Assembly: GCF_025127995.1 (NCBI RefSeq)
Contig: NZ_JAHLYP010000019.1
Location: 1-64,000 of the forward strand
Reading direction: 5' to 3'
DNA length: 64,000 nt
Source: Synechococcus sp. CS-1332
GTDB lineage: Bacteria > Cyanobacteriota > Cyanobacteriia > PCC-6307 > Cyanobiaceae
A program made the translations under genes and the position numbers. Below are positions 8,132 to 15,007 of the stretch, piece by piece. Positions within the stretch are counted from its first letter, which is position 1, and every line of letters starts with the position of its first letter. The notes below the pieces were generated by a model that searched no databases, was not told the origin of the DNA, and saw only the letters and a program-made list of their open reading frames with translations.

Positions 8132-9007
8132 ATGGAGCCGCTCTTCCCCCTTCCCCTGGACGCCCTGCCGGCCCTGCCAGCCCTGGCCCTGGCGGTGGTC
8201 GGCCATGTGGAGATGGTCAGCTTCATCGGCGTTGAGCACCTGCCGGCAGCCGGGGAGATCCTCCACGCCAAAGAGTTCTGTGAACTCCCCGCCGGAGGCG
8301 GCGCCGTGGTGGCGGTGCAGATGGCCCGCCTCACGGGACAGCGCATTACGTTCTTCACCGCCCTGGGCGACGACGCGATCGGGCGCCGGGCCGCCGCGGA
8401 ACTCGAGGCGCTGGGGCTGGAGCTGCACATCGCCTGGCGAGAGGCCACGACCCGGCGGGGGATCACCTTCATCGACGCCGGCGGCGAGCGCACCATCACC
8501 GTGATCGGCGAGCGGCTGATGCCCACCGGCGCCGATGGGCTGCCGTGGCAGCGCCTGGGTCAGGCCGACGGCGTGTTCGTCACCGCCACCGATGCCGGCG
8601 GGCTGCGGCTGGCACGGCAGGCCCGGGTGCTGGCCGCCACCCCTCGGGTGCGGCTGCCCACCTTGAACGCGGCTGGCGTGAGCCTGGAAGCCCTGATCGG
8701 CAGCGCCACCGACCCCGGCGAGGCCTACCGGCCGGGGGATCTGGATCCAGCGCCATCGCTCTACATCGGCACCGAGGCCGAGCGGGGTGGTGCGCTGGAT
8801 CCCGGTGGCCGCTACGCCGCCGTGCCGCGCCAGGGGCCCGTGCTGGATGCCTATGGCGCCGGCGACAGTTTCGCCGCCGGTGTCACCACGGCCCTGGCCG
8901 CTGGCTGGAGCCTCCAGGAAGCCATCAGCCTTGGCGCCCACTGCGGCGCGGCCTGCCTGGATGGCCGCGGACCCTACGCCAGTCAGCTGCAGCTCAGCCT
9001 GCGCTGA
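8132..9007 (+). CDS. PfkB-family carbohydrate kinase
   Basis: 291 residues. Ribokinase fold: PAGGGAVVAVQMARLTG near residue 53 is the sugar-binding GG region, and LDAYGAGDSFAAG near residue 238 is the PfkB anion-hole and catalytic signature with the Asp of GAGD as the base. It phosphorylates a sugar or nucleoside with ATP; the substrate cannot be assigned. The ATG follows directly on the TGA of the ABC permease, so it is the last gene of the ABC operon. Its last 14 bases overlap the convergent VOC gene on the other strand. Confidence 0.9.
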   Translation: MEPLFPLPLDALPALPALALAVVGHVEMVSFIGVEHLPAAGEILHAKEFCELPAGGGAVVAVQMARLTGQRITFFTALGDDAIGRRAAAELEALGLELHIAWREATTRRGITFIDAGGERTITVIGERLMPTGADGLPWQRLGQADGVFVTATDAGGLRLARQARVLAATPRVRLPTLNAAGVSLEALIGSATDPGEAYRPGDLDPAPSLYIGTEAERGGALDPGGRYAAVPRQGPVLDAYGAGDSFAAGVTTALAAGWSLQEAISLGAHCGAACLDGRGPYASQLQLSLR

Positions 9008-9386
9008 CCAGCAGCAGCAAGCGGTTGCCCTCCGGATCGGCCAGCCAGGCCTCGGCGCCGAAGGGTTCCTGCCGCGGTGGCTCCACCGCCACCGCCCCCA
9101 GGGCCAGCATGGCGGCGTGCCAGTCGTGGAGCACCTGCAGGGGTGGGAGCGCCCCCGCCGGGCGGGAGAAGCAGAGGGCCAGCCGGCCCTCGCCGCGGGG
9201 GCGGGGACGCTGGCGCGACGGGGCATAGATCTCCAGCCGCCCTTCGCCCGGCCCCAGCAAGCGCCAGTGGCGGGCGCTGGAGCCAACGAGGGGGGTGCTC
9301 TGGAGCAAGGCGCCATAGAAGGCGGCTAGGCGTTCAGGCTCGTCGGCGGCCAGCACCAGGAAGGGGGGCGGAACGGCAGGGGTCAT
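8994..9386 (-). CDS. VOC (glyoxalase/bleomycin-resistance fold) protein
   Basis: 130 residues from the ATG at 9386 (MTPAVPPPFLVLAADEPERL). It has the two beta-alpha-beta-beta-beta modules of a vicinal oxygen chelate protein: PERLAAFYGALLQS and, in the second half, AEAWLADPEGNRLLLL, the usual D-P-(E/D)-G-N ending. Metal ligands are incomplete (few His or Glu at the classic places), so it may bind a substrate rather than act as glyoxalase I. It converges on the pfkB gene, the two reading frames overlapping by 14 bases at their 3' ends. Confidence 0.8.
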   Translation of the reverse strand: MTPAVPPPFLVLAADEPERLAAFYGALLQSTPLVGSSARHWRLLGPGEGRLEIYAPSRQRPRPRGEGRLALCFSRPAGALPPLQVLHDWHAAMLALGAVAVEPPRQEPFGAEAWLADPEGNRLLLLVSAG

Positions 9387-9452
9387 GGCGGAAAGCGCCA
9401 CCTCGGGCGCCGTGATTCGCCACCATGGCAGCAGAACGGACTCCCGAGGGCC

Positions 9453-10106
9453 ATGGCGGTGCTGGTGCTGAGCGAGGCGGAGCGGCGCAAGCTGGACGGC
9501 TCCGACGACGCCCTCTTCTATGCCGAGCCGCGCTATGTGCAGCACCTTGACGGCGCCTTCCGCCGCCGGCTCACGGCGCTCTACCGCGAGCGGATCCCCC
9601 CCTGTGCGGTGGTGCTGGATCTGATGAGCAGCTGGGTGAGTCACCTGCCCGAGGAGATCCGTTACGAGGAGGTGATCGGCCACGGCCTCAACGGGGCCGA
9701 GCTGGCGGCGAACCCCCGGCTGGATCGGCACTGGCTGCAGAACCTCAACCAGGACCAGCGGCTTCCCCTGGCGGACGCCAGCGTGGATGCGGTGCTGATG
9801 GTGGCGGGCTGGCAATACCTGCAACGGCCCGAACCGGTGGCGGCCGAACTGCTGCGCGTGGCGCGCCCCTGCGGCCAGGTGATCGTGGCCTTCTCCAACC
9901 GGATGTTCTTCCAGAAGGCGCCCCAGGTCTGGACGGACGGCAGCGACCGGGATCACCTCGCCTACATCAGCCGGGTGCTGCAGGCCCAGGGCTGGCCGGC
10001 GCCGCAGCTGATCGCCGAACCGACCAGGGCCGAGGGCCCCCAGGGCTGGCTGGGGGGACAGGGGGATCCGTTCTTTGCCGTGGTGGCCGAAAAGCCTGCG
10101 CCCTAG
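9453..10106 (+). CDS. SAM-dependent methyltransferase domain protein
   Basis: 217 residues. It has a Rossmann-type methyltransferase order: VVLDLMSSWVSHLPEE (motif I region, Asp at residue 53), then a residue-binding segment GLNGAELAANPRLD, LPLADASVDAVLMV (motif around the conserved acidic residue), and LLRVARPCGQVIVAFSNRMF (motif III). It is like class-11 small-molecule methyltransferases but motif I is unusual, with DLMSSW in place of a GxGxG loop. This variant occurs in many cyanobacterial and plant homologues of unknown role. The next gene starts 9 bases on, so the two may be co-expressed. Confidence 0.82.
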   Translation: MAVLVLSEAERRKLDGSDDALFYAEPRYVQHLDGAFRRRLTALYRERIPPCAVVLDLMSSWVSHLPEEIRYEEVIGHGLNGAELAANPRLDRHWLQNLNQDQRLPLADASVDAVLMVAGWQYLQRPEPVAAELLRVARPCGQVIVAFSNRMFFQKAPQVWTDGSDRDHLAYISRVLQAQGWPAPQLIAEPTRAEGPQGWLGGQGDPFFAVVAEKPAP

Positions 10107-10115
10107 GCCCGCACC

Positions 10116-10703
10116 ATGCCCGACGCCCTGCCACCCGCTTCAGAGTCCCTTCCCCCGTGGCGCCCGCTGCTGCGCGGCGCACTGGAACGGCAGGGACGCT
10201 CCCCCCAGGCCCGCTGGCTGCAGCTGGCCAGCCTGGCCCGGGACGGCACCCCGAGGGTGCGCACCTTGGTGTTCCGCTGCTGGGTCGGGGCGGCGGCGCT
10301 TGATCTGCTCACCGACAGCCGCAGCGCCAAGAGTGGTGAACTGACAGGGGAGGCACCGCTGGAACTCTGCTGGGTGCTCCCGAAGGCCCGGAGCCAGTTC
10401 CGCCTGCGGGGCCATCGACTGCAGCTTGGCGGCGAGGAGGGACTGCAGGCCCTGGAACGCCACTGGCAGGCCCTGACCCCCAGGGGCCGCGCCCTCTGGG
10501 GCTGGCCCGCGCCGGGGGAACCCCTTCAGGCAGAAGCGAACTTCCCCCGGGAACTCAACGACGAGGCGCCGAGGCCGGAGCATTTCGAACTGCTGCGGGT
10601 GCAGTTGCAGCGGGTGGAACTGCTGGAGCTGCTGGGTCACCCGCACCATCGCCGCTGCTGGCGAGCCGACACGGGCTGGCAGCAGGAATGGCTCAATCCA
10701 TGA
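10116..10703 (+). CDS. Pyridoxamine 5'-phosphate oxidase-like FMN-binding protein
   Basis: 195 residues with the split-barrel layout of the Alr4036-type PNPOx-like family: ARWLQLASLARDGTPRVRTLVFR (FMN phosphate site), LDLLTDSRSAKSGEL, and ELCWVLPKARSQFRLRG. The C-terminal part (FELLRVQLQRVELLEL and RRCWRADTGWQQEWLNP) contains the usual W-R-x5-W-x5-L-x-P end. It probably binds FMN; true pyridoxamine phosphate oxidase activity is not shown, since the family includes flavin reductases and unknowns. It follows the methyltransferase by 9 bases. Confidence 0.88.
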   Translation: MPDALPPASESLPPWRPLLRGALERQGRSPQARWLQLASLARDGTPRVRTLVFRCWVGAAALDLLTDSRSAKSGELTGEAPLELCWVLPKARSQFRLRGHRLQLGGEEGLQALERHWQALTPRGRALWGWPAPGEPLQAEANFPRELNDEAPRPEHFELLRVQLQRVELLELLGHPHHRRCWRADTGWQQEWLNP

Positions 10704-10728
10704 GTCTTCTCGCCGAAGCGTCGCCCAC

Positions 10729-10749
10729 GTTTAACAGATCTTTACATTA
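10729..10749 (+). promoter_or_regulatory. Possible HLR1-like site (RpaB-type direct repeat)
   Basis: The sequence TTTAACAG-at-CTTTACAT resembles the HLR1 element, two (G/T)TTACA(A/T)(A/T) half-sites separated by two bases, bound by the cyanobacterial regulator RpaB at photosynthesis genes. It lies about 25 bases before the ATG of the 72-residue membrane protein. One half-site is imperfect, so this is tentative. Confidence 0.3.
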
Positions 10750-10772
10750 GGCTGGATGAAAGAGAGACACCC

Positions 10773-10991
10773 ATGCTGGAAGCCCTTTTTCCCATCGTCT
10801 ATATGGTCAGCTTCGCGGTGATCGCTGGCGGCGCCTTTGCCCTGATGACCCAGAACCTACGCAGCGCCTCCACCGGGTCGACCAGGACCAGGCAGCCCTC
10901 CCATCCCGAAGCTCCTGCCCCGGGTGAAGAGGTGCTGTACGTAGACCTCAGTCGCGAACGGCTCGAGCAGCTCTACGAACAGGCCAGCTGA
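10773..10991 (+). CDS. Small single-span membrane protein, DUF2973-like
   Basis: 72 residues: an N-terminal hydrophobic helix (ALFPIVYMVSFAVIAGGAFALM), then a basic, Ser/Thr-rich linker and an acidic amphipathic tail, VLYVDLSRERLEQLYEQAS. A short helix near the N-terminus followed by this kind of tail is seen in the cyanobacterial DUF2973 family, to which I assign it from memory of the pattern rather than a search. It probably sits in the thylakoid or plasma membrane. Function unknown. A candidate HLR1-like element lies just upstream. Confidence 0.7.
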   Translation: MLEALFPIVYMVSFAVIAGGAFALMTQNLRSASTGSTRTRQPSHPEAPAPGEEVLYVDLSRERLEQLYEQAS

Positions 10992-11008
10992 AGCGGCCCT
11001 TCAGCTGG
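10984..11008. terminator. Shared hairpin between convergent genes
   Basis: CCAGCTGAA - GCGGCCC - TTCAGCTGG forms a 9-base-pair stem with a 7-base loop. It spans the stop codons of the 72-residue gene on the plus strand and the 259-residue gene on the minus strand. There is no clear T run on either side, so it would be a weak or factor-assisted bidirectional terminator. Confidence 0.5.
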
Positions 11009-11780
11009 GAAACACGGTGATGCTGGACGTTTCCAGATAGTTGTCGTCCGCCATGCTGTCGACCCGGAAAGAGGTCCAGGTGGCGAAGGGTTCTGGATCC
11101 GTGGCGGCCACCGGCCATTCAATCCGTCGCCTCTGGTACGTGAGGCCGACGCAGGTCAGAGCCTGATCGTCGGCCATCAGTGACCAAAGCAGCCGTAAAT
11201 CACTGCGTTCATAAGGAATCTTCCCCTGCTGAACGCAGGGGTCGGCCGGATATCCGGGTGAAAGCTCAAGGGATCGCTGGTTCTCCCAGCAGAGATAGTC
11301 GCCGTTTTCGGTCGGATAGAACCAGCACGTTTCGTTGTCGGCATCCCTTAACGAGAACTGATCGAGACAGCGAATGGATTCGATGCCCACGCGATCAGCA
11401 GGATGGCCAGAGCGTCCTTCCAGTTCAGGACCACTGAGTTCGTAGGCCCCGAGCCAGAGGGAACGAGGCTCCAGATGGGGCACCAAGGCATCACAGATAA
11501 GCCTGCGTGGGGGCGCCCCATCCGGGCAGGGGCTCGAAGGGACATCCAGGCAGGGATCACTGCGGAGAGGCTCGAAAGGGTCGGCGCCACTGACATTCGC
11601 CTGACCTGAAGCAACAAGGTCGTCGAGACACTGATCGGTAGGCGCTGCCACCCGGAACATGCGCAGGGCGATGCCGCTGCCGATTCCGAGACGTTGAGCC
11701 GCCCTGAGCTCGTCCCAGGTGGCGCCATCGCCCGGGAGAGTTCCCTCGGGAGACAGTACGAAGACGAGAGCGTGCGCCAT
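11001..11780 (-). CDS. Unrecognised 259-residue protein
   Basis: I do not recognise a family. The protein starts MAHALVFVLSPEGTLPGDGA and has no signal peptide or membrane segment. It has nine cysteines (for example DQCLDD, DPCLDVPSSPCPDG, ETCWFYP and DYLCWENQ), several in a proline-rich loop, and an acidic overall composition. The C-terminal half (CWFYPTENGDYLCWENQ; WTSFRVDSMADDNYLETSS) looks beta-rich. Codon use is like that of neighbouring genes. It is read toward the DUF2973-like gene and shares a hairpin with it; upstream, a strong hairpin separates it from the hlip gene, so it should have its own promoter. Confidence 0.72.
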   Translation of the reverse strand: MAHALVFVLSPEGTLPGDGATWDELRAAQRLGIGSGIALRMFRVAAPTDQCLDDLVASGQANVSGADPFEPLRSDPCLDVPSSPCPDGAPPRRLICDALVPHLEPRSLWLGAYELSGPELEGRSGHPADRVGIESIRCLDQFSLRDADNETCWFYPTENGDYLCWENQRSLELSPGYPADPCVQQGKIPYERSDLRLLWSLMADDQALTCVGLTYQRRRIEWPVAATDPEPFATWTSFRVDSMADDNYLETSSITVFPS

Positions 11781-11811
11781 GGGGAAACGGGGGGAACGCT
11801 GCAGACATCAA

Positions 11812-11838
11812 AGCCCGGATGGCAAAACCATCCGGGCT
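11812..11838 (-). terminator. Rho-independent-type terminator behind hlip
   Basis: AGCCCGGATGG - CAAAA - CCATCCGGGCT is a perfect 11-base-pair stem with a 5-base loop. It lies 25 bases beyond the stop of the hlip gene at 11863 on the minus strand and is followed there by TTTG. The T run is short but the stem is long and GC-rich. Confidence 0.75.
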
Positions 11839-11862
11839 GATGTTGGCGAACCTTCCGACTGA

Positions 11863-12006
11863 TCAGCCGAGGCCGATCTGGGCAAGGATGCCTTGGCCGG
11901 TGAGGATCTCGGTGCCGAGGCCGATCACGAAACCGAGCATGGCAAGACGGCCGTTCCAGGTTTCAGCGAAAGCGACGAAGCCGAAGCGGGAGGTGGAGTC
12001 GGTCAT
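11863..12006 (-). CDS. High-light-inducible protein (HLIP/SCP), 47 residues
   Basis: Reads MTDSTSRFGFVAFAETWNGR and continues LAMLGFVIGLGTEILTGQGILAQIGLG. This is a complete one-helix HLIP with the chlorophyll-binding ExxNGRxAM motif. These proteins sit in the thylakoid membrane, bind chlorophyll a and carotenoid near PSII assembly intermediates and dissipate energy under high light. The gene lies 63 bases behind an 86-residue unknown gene of the same strand and is followed by a strong hairpin. Upstream on the minus strand is a CGTTTACACT stretch that could be half of an RpaB-type site. Confidence 0.95.
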   Translation of the reverse strand: MTDSTSRFGFVAFAETWNGRLAMLGFVIGLGTEILTGQGILAQIGLG

Positions 12007-12069
12007 GGAAGAAGTTTGGTTGCGGAACTTGAAGGGAGTGTAAACGATCGTGAAGCGTTGTGACTGTCG

Positions 12070-12330
12070 TCAGCGATGCCGTTGACGACCGAGGGGCTCG
12101 ATCCATTCCTCGAGAACGCCTGGGGCGGTCTCCTCGGGGGCCGGGGCGTCGGCAGACACCAGGCGGCAGCCCAGCTGGATGTCGCCCTGATCGAGCAGAC
12201 GACCGAGCCTGAGGGCTGTGGCTTCCTCCAGGCGGGAGAAACGGTCCTGCCCATGGGTGAGCCAGGAGAGTTCGGTGGGGGTGATGATCCCGGTGGACAG
12301 GGATTCGAGGTAGAGCTCGCCGACCGTCAT
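12070..12330 (-). CDS. Unrecognised 86-residue protein upstream of hlip
   Basis: MTVGELYLESLSTGIITPTE and onward: a helical, acidic small protein with the segment ELSWLTHGQDRFSRLEEATALRLGRLLDQGDIQLG. The composition and spacing look like a genuine cyanobacterial conserved hypothetical protein; a GELY...L..G.IT..EL pattern is common in short picocyanobacterial proteins of unknown role. No signal or membrane segment. It is followed by hlip on the same strand, 63 bases away, so the two may share a light-responsive transcript. No function is proposed. Confidence 0.7.
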   Translation of the reverse strand: MTVGELYLESLSTGIITPTELSWLTHGQDRFSRLEEATALRLGRLLDQGDIQLGCRLVSADAPAPEETAPGVLEEWIEPLGRQRHR

Positions 12331-12452
12331 GGCTGATGTAACGGAACGTAAAGATTCTGGCGTGAGACGAAGGGGACTGTGAAACGGAGCGCGGCTGGGG
12401 GCCTACGGGCCTGCAGCAGACGTACCTTTACAATTCGTAAGACGTTCTTCGG

Positions 12453-12482
12453 GGACGGGTTCGCTGACCCGTCCTTTTTTTT
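12453..12482 (+). terminator. Strong intrinsic terminator with no gene before it
   Basis: GGACGGGT - TCGCTG - ACCCGTCC followed by eight T residues is a textbook intrinsic terminator reading rightward. No plus-strand gene precedes it for about 1.4 kb, so it must end either a short untranslated RNA started within 12331-12450 or act as an attenuator. A possible -10 box (TACAAT, 12429-12434) lies just before it. Confidence 0.85.
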
Positions 12483-12536
12483 GCCCATCTCCCCTCTCCA
12501 CACCTGCAGGATGAAACCTCAGTCGGGGGGAAGCTG

Positions 12537-12647
12537 ATGGAGACGGAAACGCTGCTGCCCCTCGCCGGTGCGGCGGTGCTGACCCTGATGGTGGTGGTGG
12601 GAGTCGTGGTGGTCGTGCTCCGGCCCAGCGACCTGCCAAAGCGCTGA
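12537..12647 (+). CDS. 36-residue single-helix membrane peptide
   Basis: Short open frame METETLLPLAGAAVLTLMVV, then a run of Val, ending VLRPSDLPKR. It is one hydrophobic helix with an acidic start and a basic end, the layout of small photosystem or cytochrome b6f subunits, but it does not match PsbX, PsbT, PsaM, PetG or PetN as I know them. It starts 54 bases after an intrinsic terminator and ends 22 bases before the photolyase gene. I cannot name it; a real small membrane protein seems likely because of the clean hydrophobic core and basic C-terminus. Confidence 0.6.
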   Translation: METETLLPLAGAAVLTLMVVVGVVVVVLRPSDLPKR

Positions 12648-12669
12648 ACGGGATTCCTACCCTGCAGCC

Positions 12670-14244
12670 ATGGCGCTTCAGGTGGTCTGGTTCAAGCGCG
12701 ATCTGCGCATTCACGACCACCGCCCCCTGGTGGAAGCGGCCCGACGCGGCCCCGTGCTTCCCCTGTACGTGGTGGAACCGGAGCTCTGGCAACGTCCGGA
12801 CGGCTCAGCCCGCCAGTGGGACTTCTGCCTGGAGGCCCTTCAGGACCTAAACAACGCACTGGCCGGCCTGGGCCAGCCCCTGGTGGTCAGGGTCGGTGAG
12901 GTGGTGGCCATGCTTGAGGCCGCCCATGGCCGCCACGGCATCGACGGGCTCTGGAGCCACCAGGAGACCGGCAACCTCTGGACCTACGCCCGGGACCGCC
13001 GGGTGGCCGCCTGGGCGAGGGATCGGGGGATCCCCTGGCAGGAATTTGCCAGCTTCGGCGTGATCCGCGGACTGAAGGATCGCCGTGGCTGGGCCAGGTC
13101 CTGGGAACAGCGCATGGCCGAACCCCTGCAGGCACCTCCAGCGGCCCTGTCCCCCCTGGTCGGGATCGCCCCCCGAACCCTGCCCACCTCAGGCGATCTG
13201 GGTCTGGCGGCAGACCCCTGCCCCCAACGACAGCGGGGTGGCCGCCAGGCCGGTCGGGAGCTTCTGGAGGGATTCCTGCGCCAACGGGGACGCGGCTACC
13301 ACCGCCGCCTCTCCAGTCCCCTGACCGCCTTCGAGGCCTGTTCGCGGCTCTCGCCCCATCTGGCCTGGGGCACCCTGTCGATGGGGGAAGTGGTGCAGGA
13401 AACCCGCGAGCGCCGTTTGGCCCTGGCAGAGCTGCCCGCCAACGCCGCCGCCGGCTGGCCCCGGGCCTTGGACGCCTTCGTCTCGCGCCTGCACTGGCAC
13501 TGCCATTTCATCCAGAAGCTGGAACGTCAGCCCTTGATCGAAATCCAGGAGCTCCATCCCGCCACCCGCGGGCTGCGCCACACCGATCCCGAGCGGCTGG
13601 CGGCCTGGAGCGAGGGGCGCACGGGGGTGCCATTTGTCGATGCCTGCATGCGCGCCCTGCACCACAGCGGCTGGATCAACTTCCGCATGCGAGCCATGCT
13701 GCTGTCGTTCGCCAGTCATCACCTCTGGATCGACTGGCGCGACAGCGGCCTCCACCTGGCTCGCCAGTTCGTGGACTACGAGCCAGGCATCCACTGGAGC
13801 CAATGCCAGATGCAGAGCGGCACCACGGGCATCAACACGATCCGGATCTACAACCCGGTCAAACAGGGCCTCGACCACGATCCGGACGGCCTGTTTCTGG
13901 GACGCTGGTTGCCGGAACTGGCGGCGGTGCCAGCCATCTGGCGGCATGAGCCCTGGCGGATGGATCCGGGCACCCAGGAGGCGTGCGGCTGCCGCATCGG
14001 GCTGGACTACCCCGCCCCGATCGTGGATGTGGCCACCGCCGCCAGGGAGGCACGGGAACGGCTCTGGGGACTGCGGCGTCAGCCCGGCTTCGGCGCCGCC
14101 GCCGACGCGATCCAGGAACGGCATGGCTCCCGGCGATCGGGACTGCCCCCCTTCGGCAAGGGCAGGGTCCCCAGGCGGCGGATCGCCGATGGCCAGCTCT
14201 GCCTGGATCTGGGCCTGGATCCTGCTTCACGTTCCGTTACGTGA
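12670..14244 (+). CDS. phr: Cryptochrome/photolyase family protein
   Basis: 524 residues. N-terminal photolyase alpha/beta domain (VVWFKRDLRIHDHRPLVEAA; LPLYVVEPELW), then the FAD-binding helical domain with FEACSRLSPHLAWGTLSMGEV, VPFVDACMRALHHSGWINFRMRAMLLSF, and YEPGIHWSQCQMQSGTTGIN. The GW(I/M)NFRMR and W-x-Q-x-QSGTTGIN blocks line the FAD pocket. The enzyme should bind FAD and an antenna pigment and repair UV-induced pyrimidine dimers with light, or act as a light sensor; the family does not settle which. The C-terminus has a basic, poorly conserved tail. The gene probably shares a promoter region with the 36-residue peptide just upstream. Confidence 0.92.
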   Translation: MALQVVWFKRDLRIHDHRPLVEAARRGPVLPLYVVEPELWQRPDGSARQWDFCLEALQDLNNALAGLGQPLVVRVGEVVAMLEAAHGRHGIDGLWSHQETGNLWTYARDRRVAAWARDRGIPWQEFASFGVIRGLKDRRGWARSWEQRMAEPLQAPPAALSPLVGIAPRTLPTSGDLGLAADPCPQRQRGGRQAGRELLEGFLRQRGRGYHRRLSSPLTAFEACSRLSPHLAWGTLSMGEVVQETRERRLALAELPANAAAGWPRALDAFVSRLHWHCHFIQKLERQPLIEIQELHPATRGLRHTDPERLAAWSEGRTGVPFVDACMRALHHSGWINFRMRAMLLSFASHHLWIDWRDSGLHLARQFVDYEPGIHWSQCQMQSGTTGINTIRIYNPVKQGLDHDPDGLFLGRWLPELAAVPAIWRHEPWRMDPGTQEACGCRIGLDYPAPIVDVATAAREARERLWGLRRQPGFGAAADAIQERHGSRRSGLPPFGKGRVPRRRIADGQLCLDLGLDPASRSVT

Positions 14245-14276
14245 GACGGCAGAATCTTCATAATTCTCCCGCTGAC

Positions 14277-14945
14277 ATGACCACTACGCTTCTGCTCGAG
14301 ATCTTTGCGGGCTTCTTCACCGCCTTCATCGCGCTCTGGGTTCTCGCCCTCAACCGGCCCACAGCGTCCGTCACCACCACGTTGGAATCCGGCACCGGCC
14401 CATCGGCTTCACCGTCCTCCATTCCCGCCAACCTGCGCCGGGGGCTGCAGACCTACTTTCTTCGGGAGGGGCGCCTGGCCAACACCGGCCTGCTGATCCT
14501 GCGGCTGGCGATCGGCGCGATGATGATCCACCACGGCCAGGACAAACTGGCCGATCCCCAGGCGTTTGCGACCAACTACGTGGTGCCCCTGCACCTGCCC
14601 TTCCCCCTGTTCTTCGCCCACGTGGCGGGCTACTCCGAGATCCTGGGCAGCTGGCTGCTGATCCTCGGTCTGCTGTCGCCCCTGGGTGCCCTGGCCCTCA
14701 CCGGCACCATGACCGTGGCCGCCTACCACCACATCCTCACCAGCGGCCTCAACATCTACGTTCTGGAACTCGTTGTGCTCTATCTGGGCGGCAGCCTGGC
14801 CCTGCTCCTTGTTGGTCCTGGCCGCTACTCCTTTGATGCCGGCATCGTGGACGGGTTGCTGGCCGATTCCAGCGCTTCAGCGACGAACGCCTCGGCTGCG
14901 AGCGAGTCTTCTGTCCCCTACGGCGTGGTGGTCGAAGCCAGCTGA
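14277..14945 (+). CDS. DoxX-family membrane protein
   Basis: 222 residues from the ATG at 14277. An N-terminal extension holds one membrane helix (LLEIFAGFFTAFIALWVLAL) and a Ser/Thr/Pro linker. The DoxX core follows: NTGLLILRLAIGAMMIHHGQDKL, then GYSEILGSWLLILGLLSPLG and LYLGGSLALLLVGPGRYSFD, about four helices. The RxxxG...HG.DKL and G..LG..LL.GL patterns are those of DoxX/SURF4-like proteins, involved in redox or sulfur metabolism in some bacteria, with no fixed role in cyanobacteria. It follows the photolyase by 32 bases and converges on the barrel gene at 15008. Confidence 0.88.
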   Translation: MTTTLLLEIFAGFFTAFIALWVLALNRPTASVTTTLESGTGPSASPSSIPANLRRGLQTYFLREGRLANTGLLILRLAIGAMMIHHGQDKLADPQAFATNYVVPLHLPFPLFFAHVAGYSEILGSWLLILGLLSPLGALALTGTMTVAAYHHILTSGLNIYVLELVVLYLGGSLALLLVGPGRYSFDAGIVDGLLADSSASATNASAASESSVPYGVVVEAS

Positions 14946-15007
14946 GCCTGCCCACCTTCCAGCAGATGGCCTGAAGCTCAATCGACCGTCTGTTGGGCCG
15001 TTCCACT

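Noticed and set aside
7322-9316. 664-codon minus-strand frame opposite the ABC and PfkB genes
   Set aside because: Low-complexity Gly/Gln/Ala-rich product with no motif, while the plus strand codes complete known families.
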